Source of the DNA: Valencia hispanica
Taxonomy: Eukaryota; Chordata; Actinopteri; Cyprinodontiformes; Valenciidae
Direction of reading: 5' to 3'
DNA length: 64,000 nt
NCBI GenBank assembly: GCA_963556495.2
Contig: OY747721.1
Span: 33,946,349-34,010,348 of the forward strand
A model generated the notes under the pieces. That model was not told the origin of the DNA, did not search any database, and saw only the letters and a list, made by a program, of their open reading frames with translations. Positions 34,658-45,246 of this stretch are shown here, piece by piece. Made by a program: the position numbers and the translations under genes. Positions within the stretch are counted from its first letter, which is position 1. Each line of letters opens with the position of its first letter.

Positions 34658-36274
34658 CACTACCGTTCAAAAGTTTGGGGTCACATTGAAATGTCCTTAT
34701 TTTTGAAGGAAAAGCACTGTACTTTTCAATGAAGATAACTTTAAACTAGTCTTAACTTTAAAGAAATACACTCTATACATTGCTAATGTGGTAAATGACT
34801 ATTCTAGCTGCAGATGTCTGGTTTTTGGTGCAATATCTACATAGGTGTATAGAGGCCCATTTCCAGCAACTATCACTCCAGTGTTCTAATGGTACAATGT
34901 GTTTGCTCATTGGCTCAGAAGGCTAATTGATGATTAGAAAACCCTTGTGCAATCATGTTCACACATCTGAAAACAGTTTAGCTCGGTACAGAAGCTACAA
35001 AACTGACCTTCCTTTGAGCAGATTGAGTTTCTGGAGCATCACATTTGTGGGGTCAATTAAACGCTCAAAATGGCCAGAAAAAGAGAACTTTCATCTGAAA
35101 CTCGACAGTCTATTCTTGTTCTTAGAAATGAAGGCTATTCCATGCGAGAAATTGCTAAGAAATTGAAGATTTCCTACAACGGTGTGTACTACTCCCTTCA
35201 GAGGACAGCACAAACAGGCTCTAACCAGAGTAGAAAAAGAAGTGGGAGGCCGCGTTGCACAACTGAGCAAGAAGATAAGTACATTAGAGTCTCTAGTTTG
35301 AGAAACAGACGCCTCACAGGTCCCCAACTGGCATCTTCATTAAATAGTACCCGCAAACACCAGTGTCAACATCTACAGTGAAGAGGCGGCTGCGGGATTC
35401 TGGGCTTCAGGGCAGAGTGGCAAAGAAAAAGCCATATCTGAGACTGGCCAATAAAAGAAAAAGATTAAGATGGGCAAAAGAACACAGACATTGGACAGAG
35501 GAAGACTGGAAAAAAGTGTTGTGGATGGATGAATCCAAGTTTGAGGTGTTTGGATCACAAAGAAGAACGTTTGTGAGACGCAGAACAACTGAAAAGATGC
35601 TGGAAGAATGCCTGACGCCATCTGTTAAGCATGGTGGAGGTAATGTGATGGTCTGGGGTTGCTTTGGTGCTGGTAAGGTGGGAGATTTGTACAGGGTAAA
35701 AGGGATTCTGAATAAGGAAGGCTATCACTCCATTTTGCAACGCCATGCCATACCCAGTGGACAGCGCTTGATTGGAGCCAATTTCATCCTACAACAGGAC
35801 AATGACCCAAAACACACCTCCAAATTGTGCAAGAACTATTTAGAGAAGAAGCAGGCAGCTGGTATTCTATCGGTAATGGAGTGGCCAGCGCAGTCACCAG
35901 ATTTGAACCCCATTGAGCTGTTGTGGGAGCAGCTTGACCATATGGTACGCAAGAAGTGCCCATCCAACCAATCCAAATTGTGGGAGCTGCTTCTAGAAGC
36001 GTGGGGTGGAATTTCTCCAGATTACCTCAACAAATTAACAGCTAGAATGCCAAAGGTCTGCAATGCTGTAATTGCTGCAAATGGAGGATTCTTTGACAAA
36101 AGCAAAGTTTGATGTAAAAAAAATCTTATTTCAAATACAAATCATTATTTCTAACCTTGTCAATGTCTTGACTCTATTTTCTATTCATTTCACAACGTAT
36201 GGTGGTGAATTAGTGTGACTTTTCATGGAAAACACAAAATTGTTTGGGTGACCCCAAACTTTTGAACGGTAGTG
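34658..36274 (+). mobile_element. Tc1-like transposon of the DD38E type, near intact
   Basis: The ends are CACTACCGTTCAAAAGTTTG (left) and the same 20 bases reversed at the right; identity continues to about 26 bp. TA lies at 34656-34657 and 36275-36276. The 1,617-bp element carries one transposase gene on the plus strand with a single visible frameshift. The nearly identical terminal repeats suggest a recent insertion. Confidence 0.95.
35070..36112 (+). pseudogene. Tc1-like transposase, DD38E, with one frameshift
   Basis: This cut-and-paste transposase would bind the element ends and cut at TA. The first segment (35070-35381) begins MARKRELSSETRQSILVLRN and has a helix-turn-helix (YSMREIAKKLKISYNGVYYS) and a GRPR motif in RKRSGRPRCTT. 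Near 35353 one base appears missing in an A-run, shifting frame; the second segment (from about 35363) continues to the natural stop at 36112. It contains WMDESKF (first Asp), the GGGNVMVWGCFG block, ILQQDNDPKHTS (second Asp) and PDLNPIELLWE (Glu). I count 38 residues between the second Asp and the Glu, not 34, because of the KKQAAGILSVMEW stretch. That is the spacing reported for the Intruder lineage. Total length would be about 346 residues, normal for Tc1. Confidence 0.9.
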
Positions 36275-36549
36275 TATACTACATGTTGATATCATTATTA
36301 CTATTGTAACGCATTCCATCATCATGCATCATAGCATACCATCCCAACAATTATACATTATGTGTAAGTCTTCCAATATACTATAATTTATTGTTTAAGC
36401 CTAACAATTTCGTGTAATAATCATCTCTACATTTATTACTATCAACACTGTCAACACTTTTTCATGCACAAGTTGATTAATGTAACTTGTTAAGTTTTAA
36501 TATATTAATAATGATGATGATAATCAATTTAACATCAGCAATATCAAGT

Positions 36550-37815
36550 TTTGAGACATTGTATACATTATATATACAGTATATACAAAACATCCCATCT
36601 CTCCCATCCTTGTGCTAAACCTCCCTTGAATGATAATCCATGACCAGTGAGGTGACCCGCTGTTGGTGGGGAAATAATCACACTGATGGAGGAGCACCCA
36701 GGGGGATAAGGAGACCTCAGCCAAGAAAGCTCAGCAGCCCAGTTCTGGTACATTCAAATCAAAGCTAAACAGAGGTAATGAGAGGAGAAAGGAAGAGACA
36801 GCTTACCCCAAAAGCTGGATGTGGACAACAGACAGCTTGTTTAATAGCCATCAGTGTTCCTGGATTTAGTATCCTTCCTTGCATCCTCTCCTGTTGTTTG
36901 AACCTGTCTAACTTTTTTTTTTTCTAGGTTTTCCTTCTGTGATTACCGATGTAGATAATTTACGGTTAAAATATGCATATTTACGAATAGATCACCAGAT
37001 ACTGTAAAACATACTGGATTGAGGTTTGGGTAGATTGTTTGTGCAACAGCTTGGCATCTAGCCTTGAGACCAGGGAAAAGGCTACTGCAGAATGCCTTGC
37101 CAACAGCACCAGCCAACAGCTGTAATCCTTGTTAATTAGTGTTGTTATTGGGCTTTGTTTGACCCACCAAATCACTGGACTTGCACTTATGGCAATTTGT
37201 GGATAGAGGGAAATGGCCTGATATCTACTTTGGACTCACTGCACACTTTTGAGAGCCACTATATGTATATATAAACCTTTACAAATTCCATACTAACATG
37301 TTTTCTCTATTTAGCTGACATTTGATTCTTTTTACATGCATATGTCTTTACTACATTTTGATCTCATTTGTTTTTCTTAAGTCACTTTTTGCTCAGACTT
37401 GAATTACAAAACAAACAATATGTAGCAAAATACAGTAGTAGCTGAGCACTTCATGGCTTTAACATTTGTTTTAAAGTTGTTTCTTATGTTTTCTTCCTTC
37501 TCAGTTTCTTCATCAGGTCTTAAATTATCATACTGGCTGAAGCACAAATCTTCAACTGCAGTTAATCAAACAGGTAGGCAGATCGACAAAAATGTTGGAG
37601 AATTTGAAAGCTAATGGCTGACTGCCAGTCAATCTGTCTGCCTGTGCTCAGCAGGTCCACCCCTGTTCTGCACTCTGTTGTGATCAAAACACTGTCACAG
37701 AGTGGGACGCTTTACTCAGTCTGAATTCAATGGACCATCATCATATTTAGTATAGTACAATGTAAAAATGTTATTGTTTAAATATTATAGTTTTCATGTT
37801 TGAATAATATATCTG
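36550..37815. other. Unassigned intronic tract
   Basis: I recognise no gene or transposon here. A T-run lies at 36911-36923. Confidence 0.45.
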
Positions 37816-37821
37816 GATACT

Positions 37822-37954
37822 GTATGTATATATATATATATACACACATACACACATACATACATACATACATACACACACACACATACACACACACGCA
37901 CGCACGCACGCACGCACACGCACGCACGCACGCACGCACATACATACATACATA
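37822..37954. repeat. Compound microsatellite (TA)n(CA)n(CATA)n(GCAC)n
   Basis: Alternating TA, CACA, CATACATA and CGCACGCA blocks run up to the TA that was the target of the Tc1 element beginning at 37955. A TATATATATA tract continues beyond the other end of that element (39551-39575), so the element split a longer repeat. Confidence 0.93.
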
Positions 37955-39548
37955 CACTCAACAAAAATATAAACGCAACACTTTTGTTTCATCTCCCATT
38001 TTTCATGAGATGGACTTAAAGATCTAAAATTCATTCCAGATACACAATATTACCATTTCTCTCAAACATTGTTCACAAATCAGTCTAAATGTGTGAAACT
38101 GAGCACTTCTGCTTTGCTGAGATAATCCATCCCACCTCACAGGTGTGCCACATCAAGATGCTGATCTGACATCATGATTAGTGCACAGGTGTACCTTATA
38201 CTGCCCACAATAAAAGGCCACCCTGGAATGTGCAGTTTTTTTTGCTTTATTGGGGGTCTGGGGACTCAGAACCGGTCAGTATCTGGTGTGACCACCATTT
38301 GCCTCATGCAGTGCAACACATCTTCTTCGCATAGAGTTAATCAGATTGTCAATTGTGGCCTGTGGGATGTTGGTCCACTCCTCTTCAATGGCTGTGCGAA
38401 GTTGTTGGATATTAGTGGGAACTGGTACACGCTGTCGTATACGCCGGTCAAGCACATCCCTAACATGCTCAATGGGTGACATGTCTGGTGAGTATGCTGG
38501 CCATGCAAGAACTGGGACATTTTCAGCTTCCAAGAATTGTGTACAGATCCTTGCAACATGGGGCCGTGCATTATCTTGCTGAAACATGAGGTGATGTTCA
38601 TGGATGTATGGCACAACAATGGGCCTCAGGATCTCATCACGGTATCTCTGTGCATTCAAAATGCCATCAATAAAATGCACCTGTGTTCTTCGTCCATAAC
38701 AGATGCCTGCCCATACCATAACCCCGCCACCACCATGGGCCACTCGATCCACAACATTGATATCAGCAAAGCGCTCACCCACACGACGCCACACACGCTG
38801 TCTGCCATCTGCCCTGAACAATGTAAACCGAGATTCATCCGTGAAGAGAACACCTCTCCAACGTGCCAGACGCCATCGAATGTGAGCATTTGCCCACTCA
38901 AGTCTGTTACCCCGACTTGACCCCGATGAGGACAACGAGCATGCAGTTGAGCTTCCCTGAGACGGTTTCTGACAGTTTGTGCAGAAATTGTTTGGTCATG
39001 CAAACCAATTGTTTCAGCAGCTGTCTGAGTGGCTGGTCTCAGACGATCTTGGAGGTGAACCTGCTGGATGTGGAGGTCCTGGGCTGGTGTGGTTACACGT
39101 GGTCTGCGGTTGTGAGGCTGTTTGGATGTACTGCCATATTCTCTGAAACGCCTTTGAAGATGGCTTATGGTGGAGAAATGAACATTCAAAGCACGAGCGA
39201 CAGATCTGGTTGACATTCCTGCTTTCAGCATGCCAATTGCACGCTCCCTCAATGCTTGTGGCATCTGTGGCATTTTGCTGTGAGACAAAACTGCACATTC
39301 CAGGGTGGCCTTTTATTGTGGGCAGTATAAGGTACACCTGTGCACTAATCATGATGTCAGATCAGCATCTTGATGTGGCACACCTGTGAGGTGGGATGGA
39401 TTATCTCAACAAAGCAGAAGTTCTCACTATCACACATTTAGACTGATTTGTAATATTGTGTATCTGGAATGAATTTTAGATCTTTCAGTCCATCTCATGA
39501 AAAATGGGAGCAGAAACAAAGGTGTTGCGTTTATATTTTTGTTGAGTG
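37955..39548 (-). mobile_element. Tc1-like transposon with long inverted repeats, inserted in a microsatellite
   Basis: The ends are CACTCAACAAAAATATAAAC on both sides, flanked by TA (37953-37954 and 39549-39550). The inverted repeat is long: left arm about 37955-38239, right arm about 39287-39548. The right arm lacks roughly 22 bases present in the left (the stretch around CATTTCTCTCAAACATTGTT). Such long arms are unusual beside the about 26-bp repeats of the element at 34658-36274. The transposase gene on the minus strand begins at the inner edge of the right arm. Confidence 0.94.
38276..39288 (-). pseudogene. Tc1-like transposase, DD34E, with one frameshift
   Basis: The first segment (39288 downward) reads MSHSKMPQMPQALRERAIGM, helix-turn-helix STRSVARALNVHFSTISHLQ, a decayed GRPR motif (NRRPRVTTPAQ) and QTVRNRLREAQLHARCPHRG. 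Around 38915-38930 the frame shifts by one. The second segment runs to the natural stop at 38276 through VLFTDESRF (first Asp), HGGGGVMVWAGI, MFQQDNARPH (second Asp) and PDMSPIEHVRD (Glu), ending EANGGHTRY. The Asp-Glu spacing is 34. EHVRD has Arg where EHVWD is usual in relatives. It is closely related to the transposase at 21784-22750 but far better preserved. Confidence 0.9.
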
Positions 39549-39576
39549 TACATATATATATATATATATATATACT

Positions 39577-40215
39577 GTATACACATGATATACAATAAAC
39601 TTATGTTACACAATGTCATCGAAGTCAAGGTGCCACATTAATCAAAACAACATTTTTGGCCAATTTTGTCTTTGTTCAACACGGAGTGGGTCCAGGAATA
39701 TCGGTAAATGTCTCACGGTGCTCCATGTGACCAAACAATCCCCCTGGATGAAGTTCAGGTGGTGTAGTCTGTATTTATGGAGCTTCCGCCACCCCTCCGG
39801 TTGATCAATGCTGCCACCTCAATTGCATCAGACTCATTCTTTCTTCTATACAGCTCCTTGCCAGAGGTTTCCTATTACAACACTGTGCGAATTGCTGAAA
39901 TCTCTGCATGGCTCAGTCCAAAGATGAAATAGAACTTTACCAGTTACTGCAGACAAAGCATGCTCACTTTTTTTTGCGCCATCATCAACTTCATTCGGTT
40001 ATAAGGTAAACATTTATATTTAAACAATGAAAGGTCAAATGTTTTAACATGAACTTTATTGTATAAACAATATAATTTTCATGTTAACGATATTACCATC
40101 TAATTACAATGTTTACTGTTATGTGATAAATATGTATATTTTAATAATGTGGGATATTATTCAAATGTGAAAAGCGCATTGTTAGAGCAATAACGTTTTC
40201 GAGTTATAACGAGAC
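39577..40215. other. Unassigned intronic tract
   Basis: I recognise no gene or named repeat. Confidence 0.45.
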
Positions 40216-40218
40216 TCA

Positions 40219-40719
40219 TTGTGCCTTCCATTTGTAGTTGGAACTCAGAAATTCTAACTTCCGAGTTGGAAAAATCCACAGTAATTCCCAGTTGAAGTAG
40301 GACCCACTTGGAAAATTTCAGATTTTTTTCTTGCCTCGACTTAAGAGTTTCAGTATGGCCGCTCCTCGCATCAACAATAGTAGTTGTGGTGGAAACATGT
40401 TTATTTTACAACACACACTACTATGAGTGCGTTTAAAATCATTTGACAAGTAGCGCCTGTAACTCTAAACTTGATAAAATAAGTTTAGTTACAGGCGCAG
40501 TTGAAGTTTTACAGTTGAAGTTTTAATAAAAGTGCTGTTTGCATATGGAAGGCACAGCTTAAAACTATGTTTGTAAGAGGTATTACCAACAATCGCTACC
40601 TGTGCGTCGCTATATTGGAATCCCAATTTATCTGACTGTGTTAATTGGAACGCTGTTTACTCAGGTGTGACGTCAAACCCAGCTCTGAGTTCCGACATCC
40701 GGGGTAAATAGAACGCACC
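40219..40719. mobile_element. Candidate non-autonomous inverted-repeat element
   Basis: The left end GTGCCTTCCATTTGTAGTTG, followed by GGAACTCAGA, mirrors the right end, reversed, GTGCGTTCTATTTACCCCGG, followed by TCGGAACTCAGA. The terminal similarity is interrupted but real. A strong internal hairpin lies at 40453-40498. No transposase is encoded. The ends and any target duplication need alignment with other copies. Confidence 0.5.
40453..40498. repeat. Internal hairpin, about 18-bp stem
   Basis: GCGCCTGTAACTCTAAACTT (40453-40472) pairs with AAGTTTAGTTACAGGCGC (40481-40498), with one two-base bulge and an 8-base loop. Confidence 0.9.
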
Positions 40720-40724
40720 TATAG

Positions 40725-41195
40725 TTCTAGTTTTCTTTTGTCTTGCTGGCAGCTCTTTGGTTCTGTTGCCTTCCAATAAGTATTCTTTTACATAATTTCT
40801 TTTCCTCACATTGTTTTCCTCACTCAACTTTTTGTACCTCCTGGAGCTCTTTGTTTCTCCCTTGGATATTTTTCCCTTCTCCTGTTCTCTCCATCTTCAC
40901 AGTCTCACTTTCCTCTGCTGTCTCCCACACATCCAAAGTGCCATCAATAAATCAAAAGGGGAAGAAAGGAGACGACACTCAGGATTTAGGCTCCTCTTCT
41001 GAGATTCTTTCAGCACCTCGAGTGTGACTCAATCAAAGGTCGGAAATACAATATGTCAGACTAAATATGTGTGAGCCTTTTTAAATTGATAAGGTCCTAT
41101 TATAGATATCATCATCAATTTAAAATATAATATGAAATCCACCCAGAGTCAGAACACATAACTTTGATTAAGATTTGGTTTAATGTCCTAAAGCA
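40725..41195. other. Unassigned intronic tract
   Basis: A pyrimidine-rich stretch (about 40780-40930) lies here. I recognise no gene or repeat. Confidence 0.4.
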
Positions 41196-41199
41196 AGCT

Positions 41200-41830
41200 G
41201 CACAGAAACTGTACACTTTTGGTAGCCATTAAGTAAGATCCAGTTGTAATTCTGGATAGAAATAGTTTAAAATGGTTGGGTTTTTAAGCATAGTACACAA
41301 ATCTTCAATAGGTTGGGGTTAGTTATTTCAGCAACAACAACATGGACTCAGAGGGTGCTGCCCAAAAAAGATCTTGTGCTCCAAAAGCAAAAAGTTTAAA
41401 CCTGACTGAGATTTGTGGCTGCCGAGACAGATAAAAAACAAGATAGAGATAATGACAAATATGCAGCGGTCTGGAAACAATGACCAAAAAAAAATTATTT
41501 GAGGAATCATGGTGAGCCTGAAAAACTAAATTAGTTTGCAAGCATGGTGGTGGAAGCATCATGCTAAGGGTCGGTTTTGGGGCCAATGGTCGTGGTGTCT
41601 GCAAAGTAGGAGGACTATATCTGAAGTCTTCAATTTTACCCCAAATTAACAGCTGGATGGTTGAAGCTTGGAAACAATTAGACAATGTGTCCACACACAC
41701 GTCAAAACTGTTGTTTTTTTTAAATAATAAAGGGACTAACATTAAGCTTCTGCATGGCCCCAATCTCAATTTGATATAAACATGTAGGAAACAAACCAAC
41801 CCAAAAGAGCTCTACCAGTTGTGTACAGAA
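41200..41830 (+). pseudogene. Tc1-like transposase relic
   Basis: At 41541-41590 the plus strand reads [16 protein letters not shown], the conserved GGG-S-I-M block of Tc1 transposases with the following Trp lost. Flanking sequence (TTTGGTAGCCATTAAGTAAG, CAATAGGTTGGGGTTAG) is like other Tc1 relics in this window. The 158-residue minus-strand open frame across it is antisense. Confidence 0.5.
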
Positions 41831-41849
41831 AGATTCTAGAATTTGTATT

Positions 41850-43260
41850 TAATGGGAATAACTTTCTTTAACCCTGTGTTGCTTAGAGTAAATTTTCAAT
41901 ATATTCAAAGGTATGGCCAGATTTGTTTTAAACCATGACATGCATTTGTTTTATTCCTCCCTGAAAATGGAATGGCGCAAATATGTCTTTAAAAGCCATA
42001 AAATAAATATGATCTTCCTGGCAAAGCAACTTCTTAGCCACGGCCTTCTATATCCTAAATTAAACTGGGATGTTCTGGAAACTTTCTTTAAAGCTAGGAT
42101 GGTGTTTGAGTTAAAGATAATGTTTAGATTTCACGCATGTTTTCATGTGAGCTAGTTCCAACATGAAAAATAATGAGCTATGGTATTTCCAGCTCCTGAC
42201 AACTATTATTACCACAGCATACAAATTTGATGTAAAAATATGGATATCCATCTTTAAACAGCTCAATACTCTGGTTTCATTTCTTATGACAGCCGTTCTA
42301 CTTCCACTTGTTGTACGATTACATTTTAACTGCTTGGTTCTCCAAAATTCATCTCGTCAAACTGAAGAAGTATTTTTGAAAGAATGAACTTGGACCTTGG
42401 TTCTGGACTAAATTCATATTATATGTGAACGATTTGAGGCTCCAAACACTTTCCATTTTTATGTGAAAGAAGCTAGTTCTGTGAGCAGCTTATAGAAGAA
42501 CACGAAAAGGAATTGCTTTATAATACGGTAGTTTTAAGCTAGTCAGAGTTAGTTTATCATAAGAAAGCAATCATGCCAACGTTGGTATTTTTTCATGCAT
42601 GGTTTCTTTCAAATGTCTGACCCGATTAAATATTGAGGGAATCAAATAAAGCAATCGACCTTTCTCTGCTTCTCTCCCCTTCTTTCTTGGTGTATTAACC
42701 TTTTCCCTCTCTTGCTTCTTCATCATCCATTTGGTGAGAGAGAAAGAGAGAGTGTGTCTGATTGATGTACTATGAATAAGATAGCCTGTCTGCGACAGTA
42801 AATGCTGCTGCACTCTGCTACTAGGACTCCCTCAGGGATCGATTGGAGTCCCACCGCACAAATCAATAGATAGATACATAAATAAATAAAACTTTCTTCA
42901 GGTCATTTAATCTGCAGGGAAGTCCTATACTATTACTTTGTTTACAAGCAGTTATTATCAGGGTGTTCTTTTTAAATAAACCTTTTTACCCCAGAATTGA
43001 GCAGATATACCCCCACCCTCCTCCTGATGTTTTGCTGAATCAGGAATTTCATTCTACAAATATAGTAAAGGTTTCAGAAATGTCTTGCCCTAATATGAGA
43101 TGGCTACATTGTGACACATTCAGCACGTTTCACTGTTTATTGCAGCTGCATAACTAGGCGTGTAAAAAATAAACTATCGGGAAATACTGCAACCAAACTG
43201 TGGTCTACAGAATCTTTCTTTTATTGAATTATACAGTTTAGGTTTGATCAGTTTAAGTAT
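41850..43260. other. Unassigned intronic tract
   Basis: I recognise no gene or mobile element. GATAGATACATAAATAAATA at 42869-42888 is low-complexity. Confidence 0.45.
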
Positions 43261-43267
43261 TTCAGAC

Positions 43268-43567
43268 TAGGGCTGCACAATATATACCAAATATATTGTT
43301 ATGGCAATATTAATGTGTGCAACATTCAAATCGCAAAGGTGCAATAATTGTTGGCTAAAAAAGTCCAAGTGGTATGAACTTGTATTTTTAATGCTGATGT
43401 CATATTTGGCTAACTGGATAGAGTCTCAAAACAGCAGATTTTCACACTGGACACTACAAAATGCTAAAGGTCACAGAGTGATAGAAGCACAAATGAGAAA
43501 GAAGAAAATAGGCAGATATGACAACAAATATTACCTTTGCATGATTTTCTAGTATCGTGCAGCCCTA
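43268..43567. mobile_element. Short inverted-repeat element with TAGGGCTGCACRAT ends
   Basis: The left end is TAGGGCTGCACAATATATAC and the right end, reversed, TAGGGCTGCACGATACTAGA. These ends mark an abundant hAT-like non-autonomous family I remember from teleosts. The 300-bp body is AT-rich and non-coding. An 8-bp target duplication is not evident (flanks TTTCAGAC and ACAGTACG). Confidence 0.72.
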
Positions 43568-43802
43568 ACAGTACGAATACTTCTCAACTATAGACAAAAA
43601 CGATATTTGTAACTTTTACAAAAAAAGAACTAACATCAGTACAGGTTAATGGTCAACAAGTTGGCAGGAATGCAGCATTAACTTAGGGTACAAGTCAAGT
43701 CATTTATTGAAAATTCCAGTTTTTTCAACAACTGCAATTTTTCATATTACAATATATATCAAAGCGTTAGAAAGAAATCACAATGTCAGTTTTTTTTCCC
43801 AA

Positions 43803-44730
43803 TACAGTTCAATTCAAAAATACTTTATTGATCCCAGAGGGAAATGAAGTGTTGGTATAGCTCATATAATTAATTCTTTAAGGAGTTGTTGTAGATGATG
43901 ATGGCTGTGGGCAGGAAGGATTTCCTGTAGCGGTCTGTATTGCAGCGAAACTGAAGAAGTCTCCGACTGAAGACGCTCTGTTGTTGTATGACTGTCTCAT
44001 GAAGAGGATGCTCTGGGTTGTCCATAAATGTTTTGATTTTATGAAGAATCCTTCTTTGCATTATCATCTCCAGATTTTCCACAGTTGTCCCAGAACAGAA
44101 CCAGCCTTCTTTATCAGGTTGTTTAGCCTTTTAAAATCCCTGGCTCTGATGCTGCTACCCCAACAGATGATGGCTGAAGAGATTACACTCTCCATAACAG
44201 ACTTGTAGAAGATCTCCAGCATCTTGCTGCAAACCTTGAAGGACCTAAGCTTCCTCAAGAAGTACAGTCTGCTCTGTCCCTTCTTGTAGACGGCTTCACT
44301 GTTGCGCCTCCAGTCCAGTCTGTTGTCAAGGTGAACTCCGAGGTATTTATATTCCTCAACCACCTCCACTTCTTCTCCCATGATGGAAACAGTGTTTGAC
44401 TTATCCCTGTTTCTTCTGAAATCTACAATCATCTCCTTTGTTTTGTTCACATTCAAGGTGAGATGATTGTTTCCACACCATGTCACAAAGCGGTCCACCA
44501 GCTCTCTGTGTTCAGCTTCTTGTCCATCTCTGATACACCCAACAATTGCAGAGTCATCTGAGTATTTCTGCAGATGACAGGTCTCTGATTTGTACTGGAA
44601 GTCTGAGGTGTACAGAGTGAAAGGGAATGGTGAGAGTACGGTCCCTTGTGGTGCTCCTGTGCTGCTGACCACCTGGTTTGACACACAATTCTTCAGTCTC
44701 ACAAATCCAACATAGTGAAGCCCTTTTCCA
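43803..44730 (-). mobile_element. CR1/Rex1-like LINE, 5'-truncated
   Basis: The 3' end is at the low-coordinate side: the plus strand starts CAGTTCAATTCAAAAATACT followed by TTATTGATCCCAGAGGGAAA, i.e. a tail with CAATAAAGTATTTTTGAATT on the minus strand. The reverse-transcriptase C-terminal half lies upstream (43870-44702). The insertion is cut off at the 5' side within the polymerase domain, typical of incomplete target-primed reverse transcription. A tiny tail of the same family lies at about 51912-51972. Confidence 0.85.
43870..44702 (-). pseudogene. LINE reverse transcriptase fragment
   Basis: The first frame (44702-44064) reads VSSTGAPQGTVLSPFPFTLY, the GxPQGxxLSPxLF motif. It continues CHLQKYSDDSAIVGCI, where YSDD stands at the polymerase YxDD catalytic motif, then NVNKTKEMIVDFRRNR and VEEYKYLGVHLDNRLDWRRN. 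After one frameshift near 44070 a second frame (44082-43870) ends MENLEMIMQRRILHKIKTFM ... YRKSFLPTAIIIYNNSL. It lacks the endonuclease and the N-terminal half of the polymerase, so it is not functional. Confidence 0.88.
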
Positions 44731-44973
44731 GACTTTCATTTAAGGTTGATCAGATACAGTTTGGACTCCTTGCAGCGAAAGAGACTTTTCCTTTTGCACC
44801 ATCCCAACTTCTGTGTTGTTAGCGGCGAACAGATTGCATTTCCCAGCATTCCTAGTGGTGCCCTAAACACACTCCCATTGCTCTGTAGCCAATGATGACA
44901 TGTATAATTTACACAGCGCCGTGTTCGATCTGGCACTCCCCACTCACAGCTGGACCACATGGCTTCTATTATT

Positions 44974-45092
44974 GGCCAGGGCTAATTTTATTGTTCTCTG
45001 TTTTCCACCCCACTTCCATTGTCAGCCAAGCCTAATACCCTTGTCAGCTTTAGCCGACCCCATTGTTGGCCGAAGCTAATCCCATTGCCCCT
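44974..45092. repeat. Degenerate minisatellite, unit about 22-24 bp
   Basis: Units such as ATTGTCAGCCAAGCCTAATA, TTGTCAGCTTTAGCCGACCC and ATTGTTGGCCGAAGCTAATC repeat about four times with mismatches. Confidence 0.6.
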
Positions 45093-45205
45093 ATACCCAT
45101 GCAGTCCTTTGTTAGCGCCTTAGCTTTGCAGCGGGGAAAGCTAACTCAATCATGCCCAGCTGATAAACACCTGAATCCTTTCTCGAACTCCTGTGCGCAC
45201 AGCAT

Positions 45206-45246
45206 ATACACACAAACACACACTCACACACACACACACACACACA
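45206..45246. repeat. (CA)n microsatellite
   Basis: ACACACAAACACACACTCAC is followed by an uninterrupted (CA)n run. It is simple sequence. Confidence 0.95.

Noticed and set aside
37840..37950. Short regularly spaced repeats as a CRISPR array
   Set aside because: They are dinucleotide and tetranucleotide microsatellites in a eukaryotic intron, without spacers.
38537..39213. Plus-strand frames of 116-127 residues
   Set aside because: They are shadows of the minus-strand transposase at 38276-39288.
41323..41799. 158-residue minus-strand open frame
   Set aside because: It is antisense to a Tc1 transposase relic with the GGGSIM block on the plus strand.
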